A DNA stretch of 64,000 nucleotides from Halalkalicoccus tibetensis. GTDB lineage: Archaea > Halobacteriota > Halobacteria > Halobacteriales > Halalkalicoccaceae. Made by a program: the position numbers and the translations under genes. This document shows positions 45,776-53,980 of the stretch, one piece after another; position 1 is the first letter of the stretch; each line of letters starts with the position of its first letter. The stretch is taken from the NCBI RefSeq assembly GCF_037996645.1, contig NZ_JBBMXV010000004.1, positions 62,001 through 126,000 of the forward strand. The letters are read 5' to 3'. The notes beneath the pieces are model-generated. The model had not been told where the DNA came from, searched no databases, and worked only from the letters and a program-made list of their open reading frames with translations.

Positions 45776-47383
45776 ATGCACAAGCCACTGCTGACGACCG
45801 ACTTCCTCGACAGAGCGCGCAGGCATTACGGCGACCGGGAGGCCGTGGTGGCGACGACGGAGGAGCGATACACGTACGACGAGCTGGGCGAGCGGGTCGA
45901 TCGGCTCTCGGCGGCCCTCCAGGAGCGGGGGATCGGGAAGGGCGACCGGGTAGCGGTGCTCGACCCGAACACCCACTACCACCTCGAGGCCGCCTACGCG
46001 ATCATGCAGCTGGGTGCGATCCACACGCCGCTGAACTACCGGCTGGTCCCCGACGACTTCGAGTACGTCCTGAACGACGCGGGCGTGACGGCGGTCATCG
46101 CGGACCACGAGCACGCCGGGAAGATCGAGCCGATCCGCGACTCGGTGCCCACGGAGCTCTACGTCTCGAACGACGCGGGCGCGACCGAGGGCGACTGGGA
46201 GGACTTCGAGACGCTGATCGACCGGAACGGCGAGTACGACCGCCCCGAGATGAGCGAGGACGAGGTCATCACGATCAACTACACCTCGGGGACGACCGGC
46301 GATCCGAAGGGCGTCTGTCGGACCCACAGGGGCGAGACGATCCACGCCTACCTCGTCTCCGTCCACCAGGAGGTCCGTGACGACGACGTCTACCTGTGGA
46401 CGCTGCCGATGTTCCACGTCAACGGCTGGGGTCACATCTACGCGGTCACGGGGATGGGCGCGAAACACGTCTGTACGCGGGGGATCGACGCCGAGTGGAT
46501 CCTCGAGACCGTTCGCGAGGAGGGCGTCTCATACCTCTGTGCCGCACCGACCGTGTTGAACATGCTGATCGAGCGCTACGAGGAGACCGGCGAGGACACC
46601 CGGGGGACGAACCCCGTCCGGGCGGCCACCGCGGGCGCCGCGCCGCCCGAGGCGACGATCCGCACGATCGAGGACGAGTTCGGCTGGCACCTCAAACACG
46701 TCTACGGCGCGACCGAGACGGGGCCGCTGATCACGACCTCGGACGCCGGACGCCTCCTGCCGGAGGGGACCGAACGGTTCTCGATCAAGAAGCGCCAGGG
46801 ACTCGGCTATCTCGGCACCGACGTCCGGGTCGTCGACGAGGACGGCGCGGACGTCCCCCGCGACGAGGGCACGATCGGCGAGATCGTCGTCCGGGGCAAC
46901 CAGGTGATGGACGGCTACTGGGAGAAGCCCGAGGCCACCGAGGAGGCGTTCTCCGAGCGGATCGAGGGCTACTACCACACCGGCGACCTGGCCGTCGTCG
47001 ACGAGCACGGCATGGTCTCGATCCAGGACAGGAAGAAGGACATCATCATCTCGGGCGGCGAGAACATCTCCTCGATCGAGCTCGAGGACACCCTGTTCGA
47101 ACATCCCGAGGTGGCCGACGCCGCGGTGATCCCCGCGCCCAGCGAGAAGTGGGGCGAGACCCCGAAGGCGTTCGTCGTGCCGGCCAATGGCGACCCCGAG
47201 AACCCGGGGACGAGCGCCGAGGCGATCGCCGAGTTCACCCGCGAGCGCCTCGCGGGCTACAAGGCCGTCCACGAGGTCGAGTTCGTCGAGGAGCTCCCCA
47301 CGACGGCCACCGGCAAGATCCAGAAGTTCGAGCTCCGCCAGAAGGAGTGGGACGAGGAGGACCGGATGGTCGGGGAGGGATGA
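45776..47383 (+). CDS. Acyl-CoA synthetase (AMP-forming, fatty-acid type)
   Basis: Adenylate-forming enzyme of 535 residues. Motifs: INYTSGTTGDPKGVCRTHRG (P-loop-like A3), VYGATETGP (A5), YYHTGDLAVVD (A7), DRKKDIIISGGENISSIELE (A8) and the catalytic lysine in TATGKIQKFELRQ (A10). It loads a carboxylic acid onto CoA, with medium- or long-chain fatty acids most likely. A start further upstream is rejected because it runs through the GlcG gene in another frame. Confidence 0.92.
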   Translation: MHKPLLTTDFLDRARRHYGDREAVVATTEERYTYDELGERVDRLSAALQERGIGKGDRVAVLDPNTHYHLEAAYAIMQLGAIHTPLNYRLVPDDFEYVLNDAGVTAVIADHEHAGKIEPIRDSVPTELYVSNDAGATEGDWEDFETLIDRNGEYDRPEMSEDEVITINYTSGTTGDPKGVCRTHRGETIHAYLVSVHQEVRDDDVYLWTLPMFHVNGWGHIYAVTGMGAKHVCTRGIDAEWILETVREEGVSYLCAAPTVLNMLIERYEETGEDTRGTNPVRAATAGAAPPEATIRTIEDEFGWHLKHVYGATETGPLITTSDAGRLLPEGTERFSIKKRQGLGYLGTDVRVVDEDGADVPRDEGTIGEIVVRGNQVMDGYWEKPEATEEAFSERIEGYYHTGDLAVVDEHGMVSIQDRKKDIIISGGENISSIELEDTLFEHPEVADAAVIPAPSEKWGETPKAFVVPANGDPENPGTSAEAIAEFTRERLAGYKAVHEVEFVEELPTTATGKIQKFELRQKEWDEEDRMVGEG

Positions 47384-47437
47384 ACGCGTCCCGTCCCGGC
47401 GCCTGAACGGCCCCTGGGCTCGCGGCGAGCGCCCGGT

Positions 47438-47701
47438 TCAGTCCTCGGGGGCGACGTAGCGCACGGCGAGCAGCAGCACTCCGAGTATGACGGCGATCGT
47501 TATCGAGCCGTAGGCGGCGAGTCCGATCGGCGTCGGCGGGATCGGGATCACGCCGAGCAGCGCGACCGATTCGAGGTCGTCGATCATGAACCCGAGGATC
47601 AGCCCCATGACCCCGGCGAAGACGACCAGTCCGGTGTAGATCGCAACGACGACGCGCTCGCCGGCCACCCCGCGCGAACCGGCGGTAGCAGATTCGTTCA
47701 C
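47438..47701 (-). CDS. Two-helix membrane protein of the oxidase cluster
   Basis: Protein of 87 residues (GTG 47701) with membrane segments VVVAIYTGLVVFAGVMGLILGF and IGLAAYGSITIAVILGVLLLAV. An earlier GTG at 47743 would leave only 17 bp for divergent promoters, so the shorter form is chosen. It lies next to coxA together with other small membrane proteins. Function unknown. Confidence 0.65.
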   Translation of the reverse strand: MNESATAGSRGVAGERVVVAIYTGLVVFAGVMGLILGFMIDDLESVALLGVIPIPPTPIGLAAYGSITIAVILGVLLLAVRYVAPED

Positions 47702-47760
47702 ACCGGGGGTTCGGCGGGCGAAGCGATGAGGCTTTCCCTCCACCGATCCGACCTCGGGTA

Positions 47761-47865
47761 ATGCTCGACAGAGAACTAACCGAAAAGGAGCTACTGGCGC
47801 TCGTTCTCGGCGGGATTGCCGTCCTGATGGGGATGACGGCGTTCTTCATCGTCATAACCGGGTAG
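47761..47865 (+). CDS. 34-residue single-helix membrane protein
   Basis: A short open frame from ATG 47761 coding for MLDRELTEKELLALVLGG followed by one membrane helix (IAVLMGMTAFFIVITG). Haem-copper oxidases often have tiny one-helix subunits, and this gene lies 30 bp from the convergent coxA end. The protein is well formed with host-like codons, but evidence is limited to sequence shape and place. Confidence 0.55.
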   Translation: MLDRELTEKELLALVLGGIAVLMGMTAFFIVITG

Positions 47866-47895
47866 AAAAGCGCGTTCGAAACCGCCCGCGGTCGC

Positions 47896-49671
47896 TTACT
47901 CGTCGGGGTCGTCGGTGACCGACCCGCCGTCGGCCATCGCCGCCCCGTCGCCCGAGGCGTCCTCGCCGCCGTCGGCCAGCTGCGTCTCGAGTTTTCGCTC
48001 GAACCAGGTCCATTCCTGGGTGACCAGACCGTCGTCCTTGAGGTTCCACGGGTCGCCGTCCTCGACGCGCGGCCCCTCGAGCCACGACTGGACGATGTTG
48101 AACAGGAAGACGAGCCCGCCGATGAACAGCAGGAACGCGCCGACCGACGTGATCTGGTGGAGACCTGCATAGGCGGGCAGATACTCGGCGTACCGGCGGG
48201 GCATGCCGCCGTAGCCCAGCAGGATCATCGCGAAGAACGTCACGTTCGTCCCGATGAAGGAGAGCCAGAAGTGCACCAGCCCGAGCTTGCGCTGGTACAT
48301 CCGGCCCGAGACCAGCGGGAACCAGTAGTAGACGCCCGCGAACAGCGCGAAGCCGATCGCGCCCATTACGATGTAGTGGAAGTGCCCGACGACGTAGTAG
48401 GTCGCGTGGAGCACCTGGTCGACGGGGATCGAGGCGAGGAACACGCCCGTAACGCCGCCGATGATGAAGTTCGAGACGAAGCCGATACAGAACAGCATCG
48501 GCACCGTCAGCCGGAGGCGACCGGCCCACAGCGTGGTGATCCAGTTAAAGACCTTCACCGCACTGGGCACCGCGATCGCCAACGACACCGCCATGAACGC
48601 CGCGCGGATCCGCGGGTCGATACCCGTGGTGAACATGTGGTGGGCCCAGACGCCGAACGAAAGGACGCCGATCGCGAGCGTCGAGTAGACGACGAACTTG
48701 AAGCCGAACAGCTTCCGGCCCGCGAAGCGGGGCAGGATCAGGCTGACCAGCCCCATCGGCGGCAGCACGAGGATGTAGACTTCTGGGTGGCCGAAGAACC
48801 AGAACAGGTGCTGGTAGAGGATATACCCCCCGCCGTCGGTGGTGAAGAAGGTCGTCCCGAGGTTCCGGTCGAGCAGCAGCATGACCAGGACGCTACCCAG
48901 AAGCGGGAAGGCGAAGAGGATCAGTCCCGACTGGACGAGCATCGTCCACGAGAAGATGTCGAGGCGCTCCCAGCCGACGTCGGGCGCGCGCTCGGTGAAG
49001 ATGGTCGCGATGAAGTTGATCGCGCCCATGGTCGCGCTGATCCCCGAGAGATGCAGCCCCAGCAGCATCAGGTCGAGCCCGAGGGTGTCCTGCTCGATTG
49101 ACATCGGCGGGTAGATCGTCCAGCCCGACTGTGCGGGGTCGACCCCGACCGCGAGCAGGGCGAAGGGGATCCAGATCAGGACGCCCGCGATCGGCAGCAG
49201 CCAGAAGGCGATGGCGTTGACCCGGGGGAACGCCATGTCGTCGGCTCCGATCAGAAGCGGGATGAAGTAGTTCGCGAACGCCGAGATCATCGGCGTCCCG
49301 AACAGGAACAGCATCGTGACCCCGTGGCTCGTCATCAGCGAGTTGTACATCTCGGGCTGGATGAGCACCGATTCGGGCGAGAAGAGCTCGGTCCGCATGA
49401 GCGTCACCGCGATCCCGCCGATGGCAAGCGCTATCGTTCCGAAGAGCCCGTAGAGGAGCCCGATGTCCTTGTGGTCGACCGTCGTCAGCCAGCGGGTGAT
49501 CCCGCCGGGTTTCTCCTGTGTCTCGTACGCGTCGTCGTCGATCGCACGCCCACCCCCACTGGCGAGCGGCGTGTATGAGCGCCAGTCCTCGATGCGGGTG
49601 ATCCAGCCTGCGACGATCAGCAGGAAGAGCCCCATCAGGACGGTCAAGGCTATTTGCCCGTCTATCTGCAT
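47896..49671 (-). CDS. coxA: Haem-copper cytochrome oxidase subunit I
   Basis: Protein of 591 residues with 12-13 helices. It has the haem and copper ligands in SHGVTMLF, WFFGHPEVYILVLPPMG (His-Glu cross-link region, A-type HPEVY), AHHMFTTG, and HATYYVVGHFHYIVMGA. YILVLPPMG and the intact K-channel Tyr indicate an A-family oxidase. It reduces O2 at the membrane and pumps protons. coxC and coxB lie on either side of the AT-rich island downstream in the window. Confidence 0.96.
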   Translation of the reverse strand: MQIDGQIALTVLMGLFLLIVAGWITRIEDWRSYTPLASGGGRAIDDDAYETQEKPGGITRWLTTVDHKDIGLLYGLFGTIALAIGGIAVTLMRTELFSPESVLIQPEMYNSLMTSHGVTMLFLFGTPMISAFANYFIPLLIGADDMAFPRVNAIAFWLLPIAGVLIWIPFALLAVGVDPAQSGWTIYPPMSIEQDTLGLDLMLLGLHLSGISATMGAINFIATIFTERAPDVGWERLDIFSWTMLVQSGLILFAFPLLGSVLVMLLLDRNLGTTFFTTDGGGYILYQHLFWFFGHPEVYILVLPPMGLVSLILPRFAGRKLFGFKFVVYSTLAIGVLSFGVWAHHMFTTGIDPRIRAAFMAVSLAIAVPSAVKVFNWITTLWAGRLRLTVPMLFCIGFVSNFIIGGVTGVFLASIPVDQVLHATYYVVGHFHYIVMGAIGFALFAGVYYWFPLVSGRMYQRKLGLVHFWLSFIGTNVTFFAMILLGYGGMPRRYAEYLPAYAGLHQITSVGAFLLFIGGLVFLFNIVQSWLEGPRVEDGDPWNLKDDGLVTQEWTWFERKLETQLADGGEDASGDGAAMADGGSVTDDPDE

Positions 49672-49756
49672 ACGACTCCCTCAGTAACGGAGCGTAATGA
49701 AACGTTAGGTTCCGACCGCGCGAGAAACCGGCTGCCAGCGTAGCGCCGTCAGGTTG

Positions 49757-49984
49757 TTAGATGCGCTTTGCGGTCGCGTAGGTCAGATGCAACAGTCCCC
49801 AGATCATGCTGATCATGATCGTCCACATGTAGATGTCCATCAACGCCCCGTCGCGCCACCCTTCGGGGATCGTCACCGCGAAGAGGACGAAGAAGAACAA
49901 CAGGATGCCGAACGGCACGAGGTTCACCGTCGAGTCGAGCAGCGTCTCCTTGTTGAAGACACGGTCGTCGAGCAGTCGGCTCAT
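49757..49984 (-). CDS. Small two-helix oxidase-cluster protein
   Basis: Protein of 75 residues starting at ATG 49984 (MSRLLDDRVFNKETLLDSTVNLVPFGILLFFFVLFAV, then a second helix DIYMWTIMISMIWGLLHLTYAT). A TATA-like CTATTTGAT about 25 bases upstream favours this ATG over the one at 49993. Related proteins occur beside haloarchaeal cox genes, so an assembly factor or accessory subunit is plausible. Confidence 0.72.
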   Translation of the reverse strand: MSRLLDDRVFNKETLLDSTVNLVPFGILLFFFVLFAVTIPEGWRDGALMDIYMWTIMISMIWGLLHLTYATAKRI

Positions 49985-50031
49985 ACTCGGCATTGATCGC
50001 CGCCGATCAAATAGCTAGTGGTTCCCGACGG

Positions 50032-50415
50032 CTACACCGGGGCCTGGCGCTGGAGGAACACGCGCCCGAGGATCGAGCCCGCGACACAGAGCAGGCCCGC
50101 GACCGCGATCGAGATCGCCCGGAAGCCGACGTCGAAGGCCCCGCCGCCGCCGAGCGGGTAGAGCGTCGTGAGCACGATCCCCACGATCGCCAGGGCGGTC
50201 CCGAGCACGCCGATGAACACCCACGGGCTATCGGCGTAGCCCGACTCGCTCATGATCCCCCCGAGGCTGCCGACGAGCAACAACAGCCCCCCGACCGCGA
50301 GCGGGATGAGGTCGAGGACGACCCCGACCTCCGAGAGGCCCAACCCCAGGGCGATGAACATTGGCCAAGGGCTGGCCTTGCGGTGTCGGTCGCTTAGTCC
50401 GTTTTCCTCTTCCAT
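50032..50415 (-). CDS. Four-helix oxidase-cluster membrane protein
   Basis: Protein of 127 residues from ATG 50415 with about four membrane segments (SPWPMFIALGLGLSEVGVVLDLIPLAVGGLLLLVGSLGGI, then WVFIGVLGTALAIVGIVL and AISIAVAGLLCVAGSILGRVF). It is found with cox genes in other haloarchaea as far as I recall; function unknown. The longer open frame reaching 51741 is a shadow of coxC. Confidence 0.75.
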   Translation of the reverse strand: MEEENGLSDRHRKASPWPMFIALGLGLSEVGVVLDLIPLAVGGLLLLVGSLGGIMSESGYADSPWVFIGVLGTALAIVGIVLTTLYPLGGGGAFDVGFRAISIAVAGLLCVAGSILGRVFLQRQAPV

Positions 50416-50453
50416 GGCCGAGCTACGGGCTAGCCGACTGAAAACCCATCGAA

Positions 50454-50717
50454 CTACGCGAGCACGAGGTAGAGATAGAGGAACGTGAAATACATCCCGA
50501 TCAGCACCGCGAGCGCCTTCAGGCGGAACCGTTTGATTTCGTCGTTCTCCGCGCGGTAGACCTCGGCGAACCGCGTCCGGTCCTCCTCGGTGAGCGTCTC
50601 GGGGTGCTCGAGACCCCGATGGAACGTCACGTACTCTGCGCGCGCGAACGGCCGCCCGCACTGTGGACAGGTGTGATCCTCCCCATCCGCGGGGCGGTCG
50701 ATGACGGTCCGGTCCAT
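50454..50717 (-). CDS. C2H2-type zinc finger membrane-anchored protein
   Basis: Protein of 87 residues from ATG 50717. A CxxC...HxxxxH finger (CPQCGRPFARAEYVTFHRGLEH) is followed by a helical acidic stretch and a carboxy-terminal membrane helix (ALAVLIGMYFTFLYLYLVLA). It is divergent from coxC, with 88 bp between the starts. A role in oxidase biogenesis is suggested only by position. Confidence 0.75.
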   Translation of the reverse strand: MDRTVIDRPADGEDHTCPQCGRPFARAEYVTFHRGLEHPETLTEEDRTRFAEVYRAENDEIKRFRLKALAVLIGMYFTFLYLYLVLA

Positions 50718-50805
50718 GGGGGGCGTCGTCGCTCGGGCTGGTTGTAGGTTCCGGACCGCGGCGAGGTTGGGAGGATTTTTGGTAGTCGACGCGAAAGCCC
50801 CTCCC

Positions 50806-51711
50806 ATGTCCGTTGAAGACTCCGGAGACGATCACGGCCATCACCTCCCGGCCGTCGAGGACTGGCCCCACGGGTTCGGCGAGGCCAGCTGGTGGCCCTT
50901 CGTCGCCGCGATGGGCGCCTCGGGGATTTACGTCGGGGCCGCACTGTTCATCCTCGCTCTGGGCGACCTGCCATTGCAGCCGCTCGTCGGCGGGGGCGTC
51001 CTGCTCGCGAGCGTCGCCGTCTTCCTCGTCGGGCTGTACGGCTGGACGTACCACGCGTTCATCAAGGCGTTCTGGGAGGCCGACGGCCACACCGACAACA
51101 GCAGTCTCAGATGGGGGATGTTGCTGTTCCTCTGTACGGAGGTCGCGACCTTCGGCGCCGTCTTCGTTTACTACTTCCAGATCCGGATCGCCTCCTGGCC
51201 GCCCGCCGACTTCGATGTCATCTCCGGACCGCTCGTGGCGGGGAGGTTCACGCTCGGATCGATCCAGATCCCGATCATCAACGAGCTCGTCCTGCTCAAC
51301 ACGCTGATCCTGATCATCAGCAGCGGGACGATCCACTGGGCGCACATCCAGCTCCGGAAGAACAACCGCCGAAACTTCATCGTCGGGCTCGGAGTCACGC
51401 TCCTCCTGGGCGTTATCTTCCTCGCCGGTCAGGGCTACGAGTACTACGAGTTCATCGTCGAGTACGGCTTCACCCTCGCCGCGGCCGAACAGGCGCTGTA
51501 CGCGAGCGCCTTCTACGGGCTGACCGGCCTCCACGGCCTCCACGTCGCGATGGGTGCGGTGCTGCTGGCCATCGTCTTCGTTCGCGCGCTCTACGGGCAG
51601 TACTCCGCCGAGCGCCACACTTCCGTCTCGACGGTCTCGATGTATTGGCACTTCGTCGACGTCGTCTGGGTGTTCCTCGTCGTCGTCCTCTACCTGGGCG
51701 CGGTCGTCTGA
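50806..51711 (+). CDS. coxC: Cytochrome c oxidase subunit III
   Basis: Protein of 301 residues with seven membrane helices. Elements: WWPFVAAMGASGIYVGAALFIL, LFLCTEVATFGAVFVYYF with the conserved Glu, TGLHGLHVAMGAVLLAIVF, and the end VSMYWHFVDVVWVFLVVVLYLGAVV. Subunit III stabilises subunit I. It is transcribed opposite to coxA and coxB and is the last recognisable gene before the AT-rich island. Confidence 0.95.
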   Translation: MSVEDSGDDHGHHLPAVEDWPHGFGEASWWPFVAAMGASGIYVGAALFILALGDLPLQPLVGGGVLLASVAVFLVGLYGWTYHAFIKAFWEADGHTDNSSLRWGMLLFLCTEVATFGAVFVYYFQIRIASWPPADFDVISGPLVAGRFTLGSIQIPIINELVLLNTLILIISSGTIHWAHIQLRKNNRRNFIVGLGVTLLLGVIFLAGQGYEYYEFIVEYGFTLAAAEQALYASAFYGLTGLHGLHVAMGAVLLAIVFVRALYGQYSAERHTSVSTVSMYWHFVDVVWVFLVVVLYLGAVV

Positions 51712-51820
51712 GGATACAGTATTTCCCTGGCTTCTGCGCAAGACCTACGATGCTCCAATTGCTCCTTCCTGAGCCGGATCCACAGATAGTGTAATAACAA
51801 GCACCAGTGATCTACCAGTG

Positions 51821-52153
51821 CTACTCCCGTATTAGCTCATTTAGACCATTCAAATTCAAAAGGAGGTTAATTAACAAAAGGCACTTTTCGGCGATTTCTT
51901 CTGCACGGAGAGTCCCAGATGTCGTATCAAATATCTTATTTAATAGATCATTGTTCTCAACAAGAATAAGATTGTATCTAGTAACATCTGAAACCTCGTT
52001 GGCATCCACATCATAGAATTCTGCGATAGTCTCTGATTCTATACGTATATCTGTGCCCGAACCAGAAAATTCAGAATTAAACGCCTGCAGGTGAGCGTTG
52101 GATACTAGTAACCCGTATTTAGACTGGGAATCTGCTGTTGAGACGTTTACCAT
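51821..52153 (-). CDS. Unknown AT-rich gene in the oxidase-cluster island
   Basis: Protein of 110 residues with no recognised motif (MVNVSTADSQSKYGLLVSNAHLQAFNSEFSG, then helical DVTRYNLILVENNDLLNKIFD and CLLLINLLLNLNGLNELIRE). Codon use is AT-rich and unlike the neighbours. The frame stays open for 20 codons upstream of the ATG to a TGA at 52214-52216 and still looks protein-like, so the amino end may have been lost or the start may differ. Probable transferred gene. Confidence 0.5.
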   Translation of the reverse strand: MVNVSTADSQSKYGLLVSNAHLQAFNSEFSGSGTDIRIESETIAEFYDVDANEVSDVTRYNLILVENNDLLNKIFDTTSGTLRAEEIAEKCLLLINLLLNLNGLNELIRE

Positions 52154-52182
52154 TTCTGTAGAGCCGCCTGCTATGTCAACGG

Positions 52183-52311
52183 CTATTTCATCCTCCCACT
52201 CACTTGCGTATTCTCAATAACCGTTGATTCTCCCTTATCAACGACGCTATCAAAATCACAATTCCGAATTGTGATATTCCTGCAATTCTCTCCAATCCGC
52301 ATAAGTTGCAT
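52183..52311 (-). CDS. Small beta-helix-like frame, possibly a fragment
   Basis: From ATG 52311, 42 codons give MQLMRIGENCRNITIRNCDFDSVVDKGESTVIENTQVSG and a short end. The N-C-x-N-I-T-I-R-N-C-D pattern is like one or two rungs of a right-handed beta-helix. It is 29 bp upstream of the preceding entry on the same strand and equally AT-rich. It could be a real small protein or the tail of a degraded larger one. Confidence 0.4.
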   Translation of the reverse strand: MQLMRIGENCRNITIRNCDFDSVVDKGESTVIENTQVSGRMK

Positions 52312-52590
52312 GTCTTACTATTCACGCGTGCATTAGTGTTTGGGAATTTTACATCTATATATGCGAAGAATGTTCGAACGAATCAATACATAATTTCCGA
52401 GCCGGATTGGGATTATCACCTGAGGTAACTTGGAATTTCGCGTGAGCAGCTTTTCTGGTTGTTTACTTTCGGCTGTTGAACATGTAAACCTCCGTGACCA
52501 ACTACAAGCCCTTGACTTGCTGTGTCCTGGCCTTGCCCGCAATCTCTGATATTATTATTGAAACTTTTGGCCAGTACTACCGACCACCAA

Positions 52591-52875
52591 TCACTCGATC
52601 GTTAGTTCGCCGCCCGCGCCGTCGCCCCCTTCCTGTCCCTCGTCCCACTCGAGCTCAAACTCGACGCTGAGCTCGGTCCCGTCGCTCTCCTGCTCGCGCT
52701 CGGCCTTGATCTCGAACGTCGGGCGCTCGGGGACGTCCATCTCGACGGACTCCCCGCCGGCGCTGAGCGAGAGCCGGCCATCCCCGTCGAGCTTGTCGGC
52801 GACCGTCCGGAGGTACTGTGCGATCTCGCCGCGCGATCGGGACTGTTCGGTCTCGAAGAGCACTTCTTCCGTCAT
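52591..52875 (-). CDS. Amphi-Trp domain protein (second copy)
   Basis: Protein of 94 residues with the same layout as the protein at 3669: an amino-terminal SRGEIAQYLRTVADKLDGDGRLSL helix region and a beta half ending VEFELEWDEG with the conserved Trp, then an acidic Gly-rich tail. It lies between the AT-rich island and coxB on the coxB strand. Role unknown. Confidence 0.8.
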   Translation of the reverse strand: MTEEVLFETEQSRSRGEIAQYLRTVADKLDGDGRLSLSAGGESVEMDVPERPTFEIKAEREQESDGTELSVEFELEWDEGQEGGDGAGGELTIE

Positions 52876-52979
52876 GGCTCGATCTACGCGCTCCCGGGTA
52901 TTAAATCACGATACGAACGAGCCGTCGCCGTCGTCAGCCACAAGTCGAATGCAGCGATGAAGAAAACCGGACCGGCGGG

Positions 52980-53879
52980 TTACTCGCCGTCCTCGCCAGC
53001 GTCGTCTTCCGCGTCGTCAGCGTCCTCGGTGTCTTCAGCCTCCTCCTCTTCCTCCTCGGCCTCATCGTCGGTCATCTCCTCTTCTTCTGCGTCCTCGGCG
53101 TCCTCAGCGGCTTCCTCCTCTTCAGCCTCTTCGTCCATCTCCTCCTCCTCGGCCTCCTCGTCATCGCCGTTGGCCTGCTGCTCGGTCACCCAGTCCTCGT
53201 ACTCGTCCTCACCCACCGCGTCGAGAGTGAAGTACATGTTCGAGTGGCCCACGCCACAGTACTTCGAACAGTAGCCCTGGTACTCGCCCTCGTCGTAGAC
53301 CTCGGTCTTCACCGTGTTGGTCTCGCCGGGGTTCGCGTCCTGTTTCAGCCCGAGATCAGGCACGTGAAAGCCGTGTATGTAGGAGTTCTGCTCCGCGTCC
53401 GCAGTTACGTTGAAGTAGACCTCCGTGTCGGTCGGGATCACCGCCTCACCAGTCGACTCGATCCCCTCGTCCTCGTAGATGAAGTCCCAGCCGTAGTTGT
53501 ACGCGACGACATCGATCTCGACGTCGTCCTCGCCGGGGACGTCGTCGTGTTGGTGCGTGATGAACGGGTCGGCCATTACCTGATAGGAGGCCAGCCCGAC
53601 GAACAGCAGCACGATCGCGGTCGCGACCGTCCAGGTGATCTCCAGACGGCGGTTCTCCTGGGTCGGTCGGGGTTCGTCGTTGTTCCGGAACTTGATGACC
53701 GCGTAGAGCAGGATCACCTGTACCAGCAGCGTGATCGGGATCGCGGCGTACAGCAGGACGTTGTTGAGGTCGCCGATGAGCTGATCGTTGATCGAGCTTT
53801 GGGCCGCGACGGGCTCCGCCGCGATCAAAAACAGCCCCGCGAGGAGCAGTCCCACGAGCGTGGACCGGGTCCGTTTCAT
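52980..53879 (-). CDS. coxB: Cytochrome c oxidase subunit II with long acidic tail
   Basis: Protein of 299 residues. A signal-like start (LVGLLLAGLFLIAAEPVAAQ) and two membrane helices precede the CuA cupredoxin domain. Ligands are visible: His in SYIHGFHVPDLG and the CSKYCGVGHSNM stretch (C-x3-C-x3-H-x2-M). The last 60 or so residues are almost only Asp, Glu and Ala, facing the salty exterior. It accepts electrons from a blue-copper protein or cytochrome. It is divergent from ctaAB by about 100 bp. Confidence 0.95.
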   Translation of the reverse strand: MKRTRSTLVGLLLAGLFLIAAEPVAAQSSINDQLIGDLNNVLLYAAIPITLLVQVILLYAVIKFRNNDEPRPTQENRRLEITWTVATAIVLLFVGLASYQVMADPFITHQHDDVPGEDDVEIDVVAYNYGWDFIYEDEGIESTGEAVIPTDTEVYFNVTADAEQNSYIHGFHVPDLGLKQDANPGETNTVKTEVYDEGEYQGYCSKYCGVGHSNMYFTLDAVGEDEYEDWVTEQQANGDDEEAEEEEMDEEAEEEEAAEDAEDAEEEEMTDDEAEEEEEEAEDTEDADDAEDDAGEDGE

Positions 53880-53980
53880 ACCGCGTTACTTTGCGAGGGC
53901 GGGCATAAATGTGTGCGTTTTCGGCCGGCGGCGGGCACATCGCGGAATCTAAGTAGGCCCGCTCCAAGGGCTAGACAGAC

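Larger units (their letters stand above)
51740..52575. other. AT-rich island inside the oxidase cluster
   Basis: Base composition drops sharply between coxC and the second amphi-Trp gene, far below the flanks. The island holds an unknown 110-codon frame (51821-52153), a 42-codon frame (52183-52311) and about 260 bases (52312-52575) with no convincing gene. There is no transposase and no terminal repeat. It could be the decayed remains of an insertion. Confidence 0.7.

Noticed and set aside
52333-52542. Possible transposase remnant of 69 codons in the AT-rich island
   Set aside because: No recognisable catalytic motif, no terminal inverted repeats and no similarity I can name.
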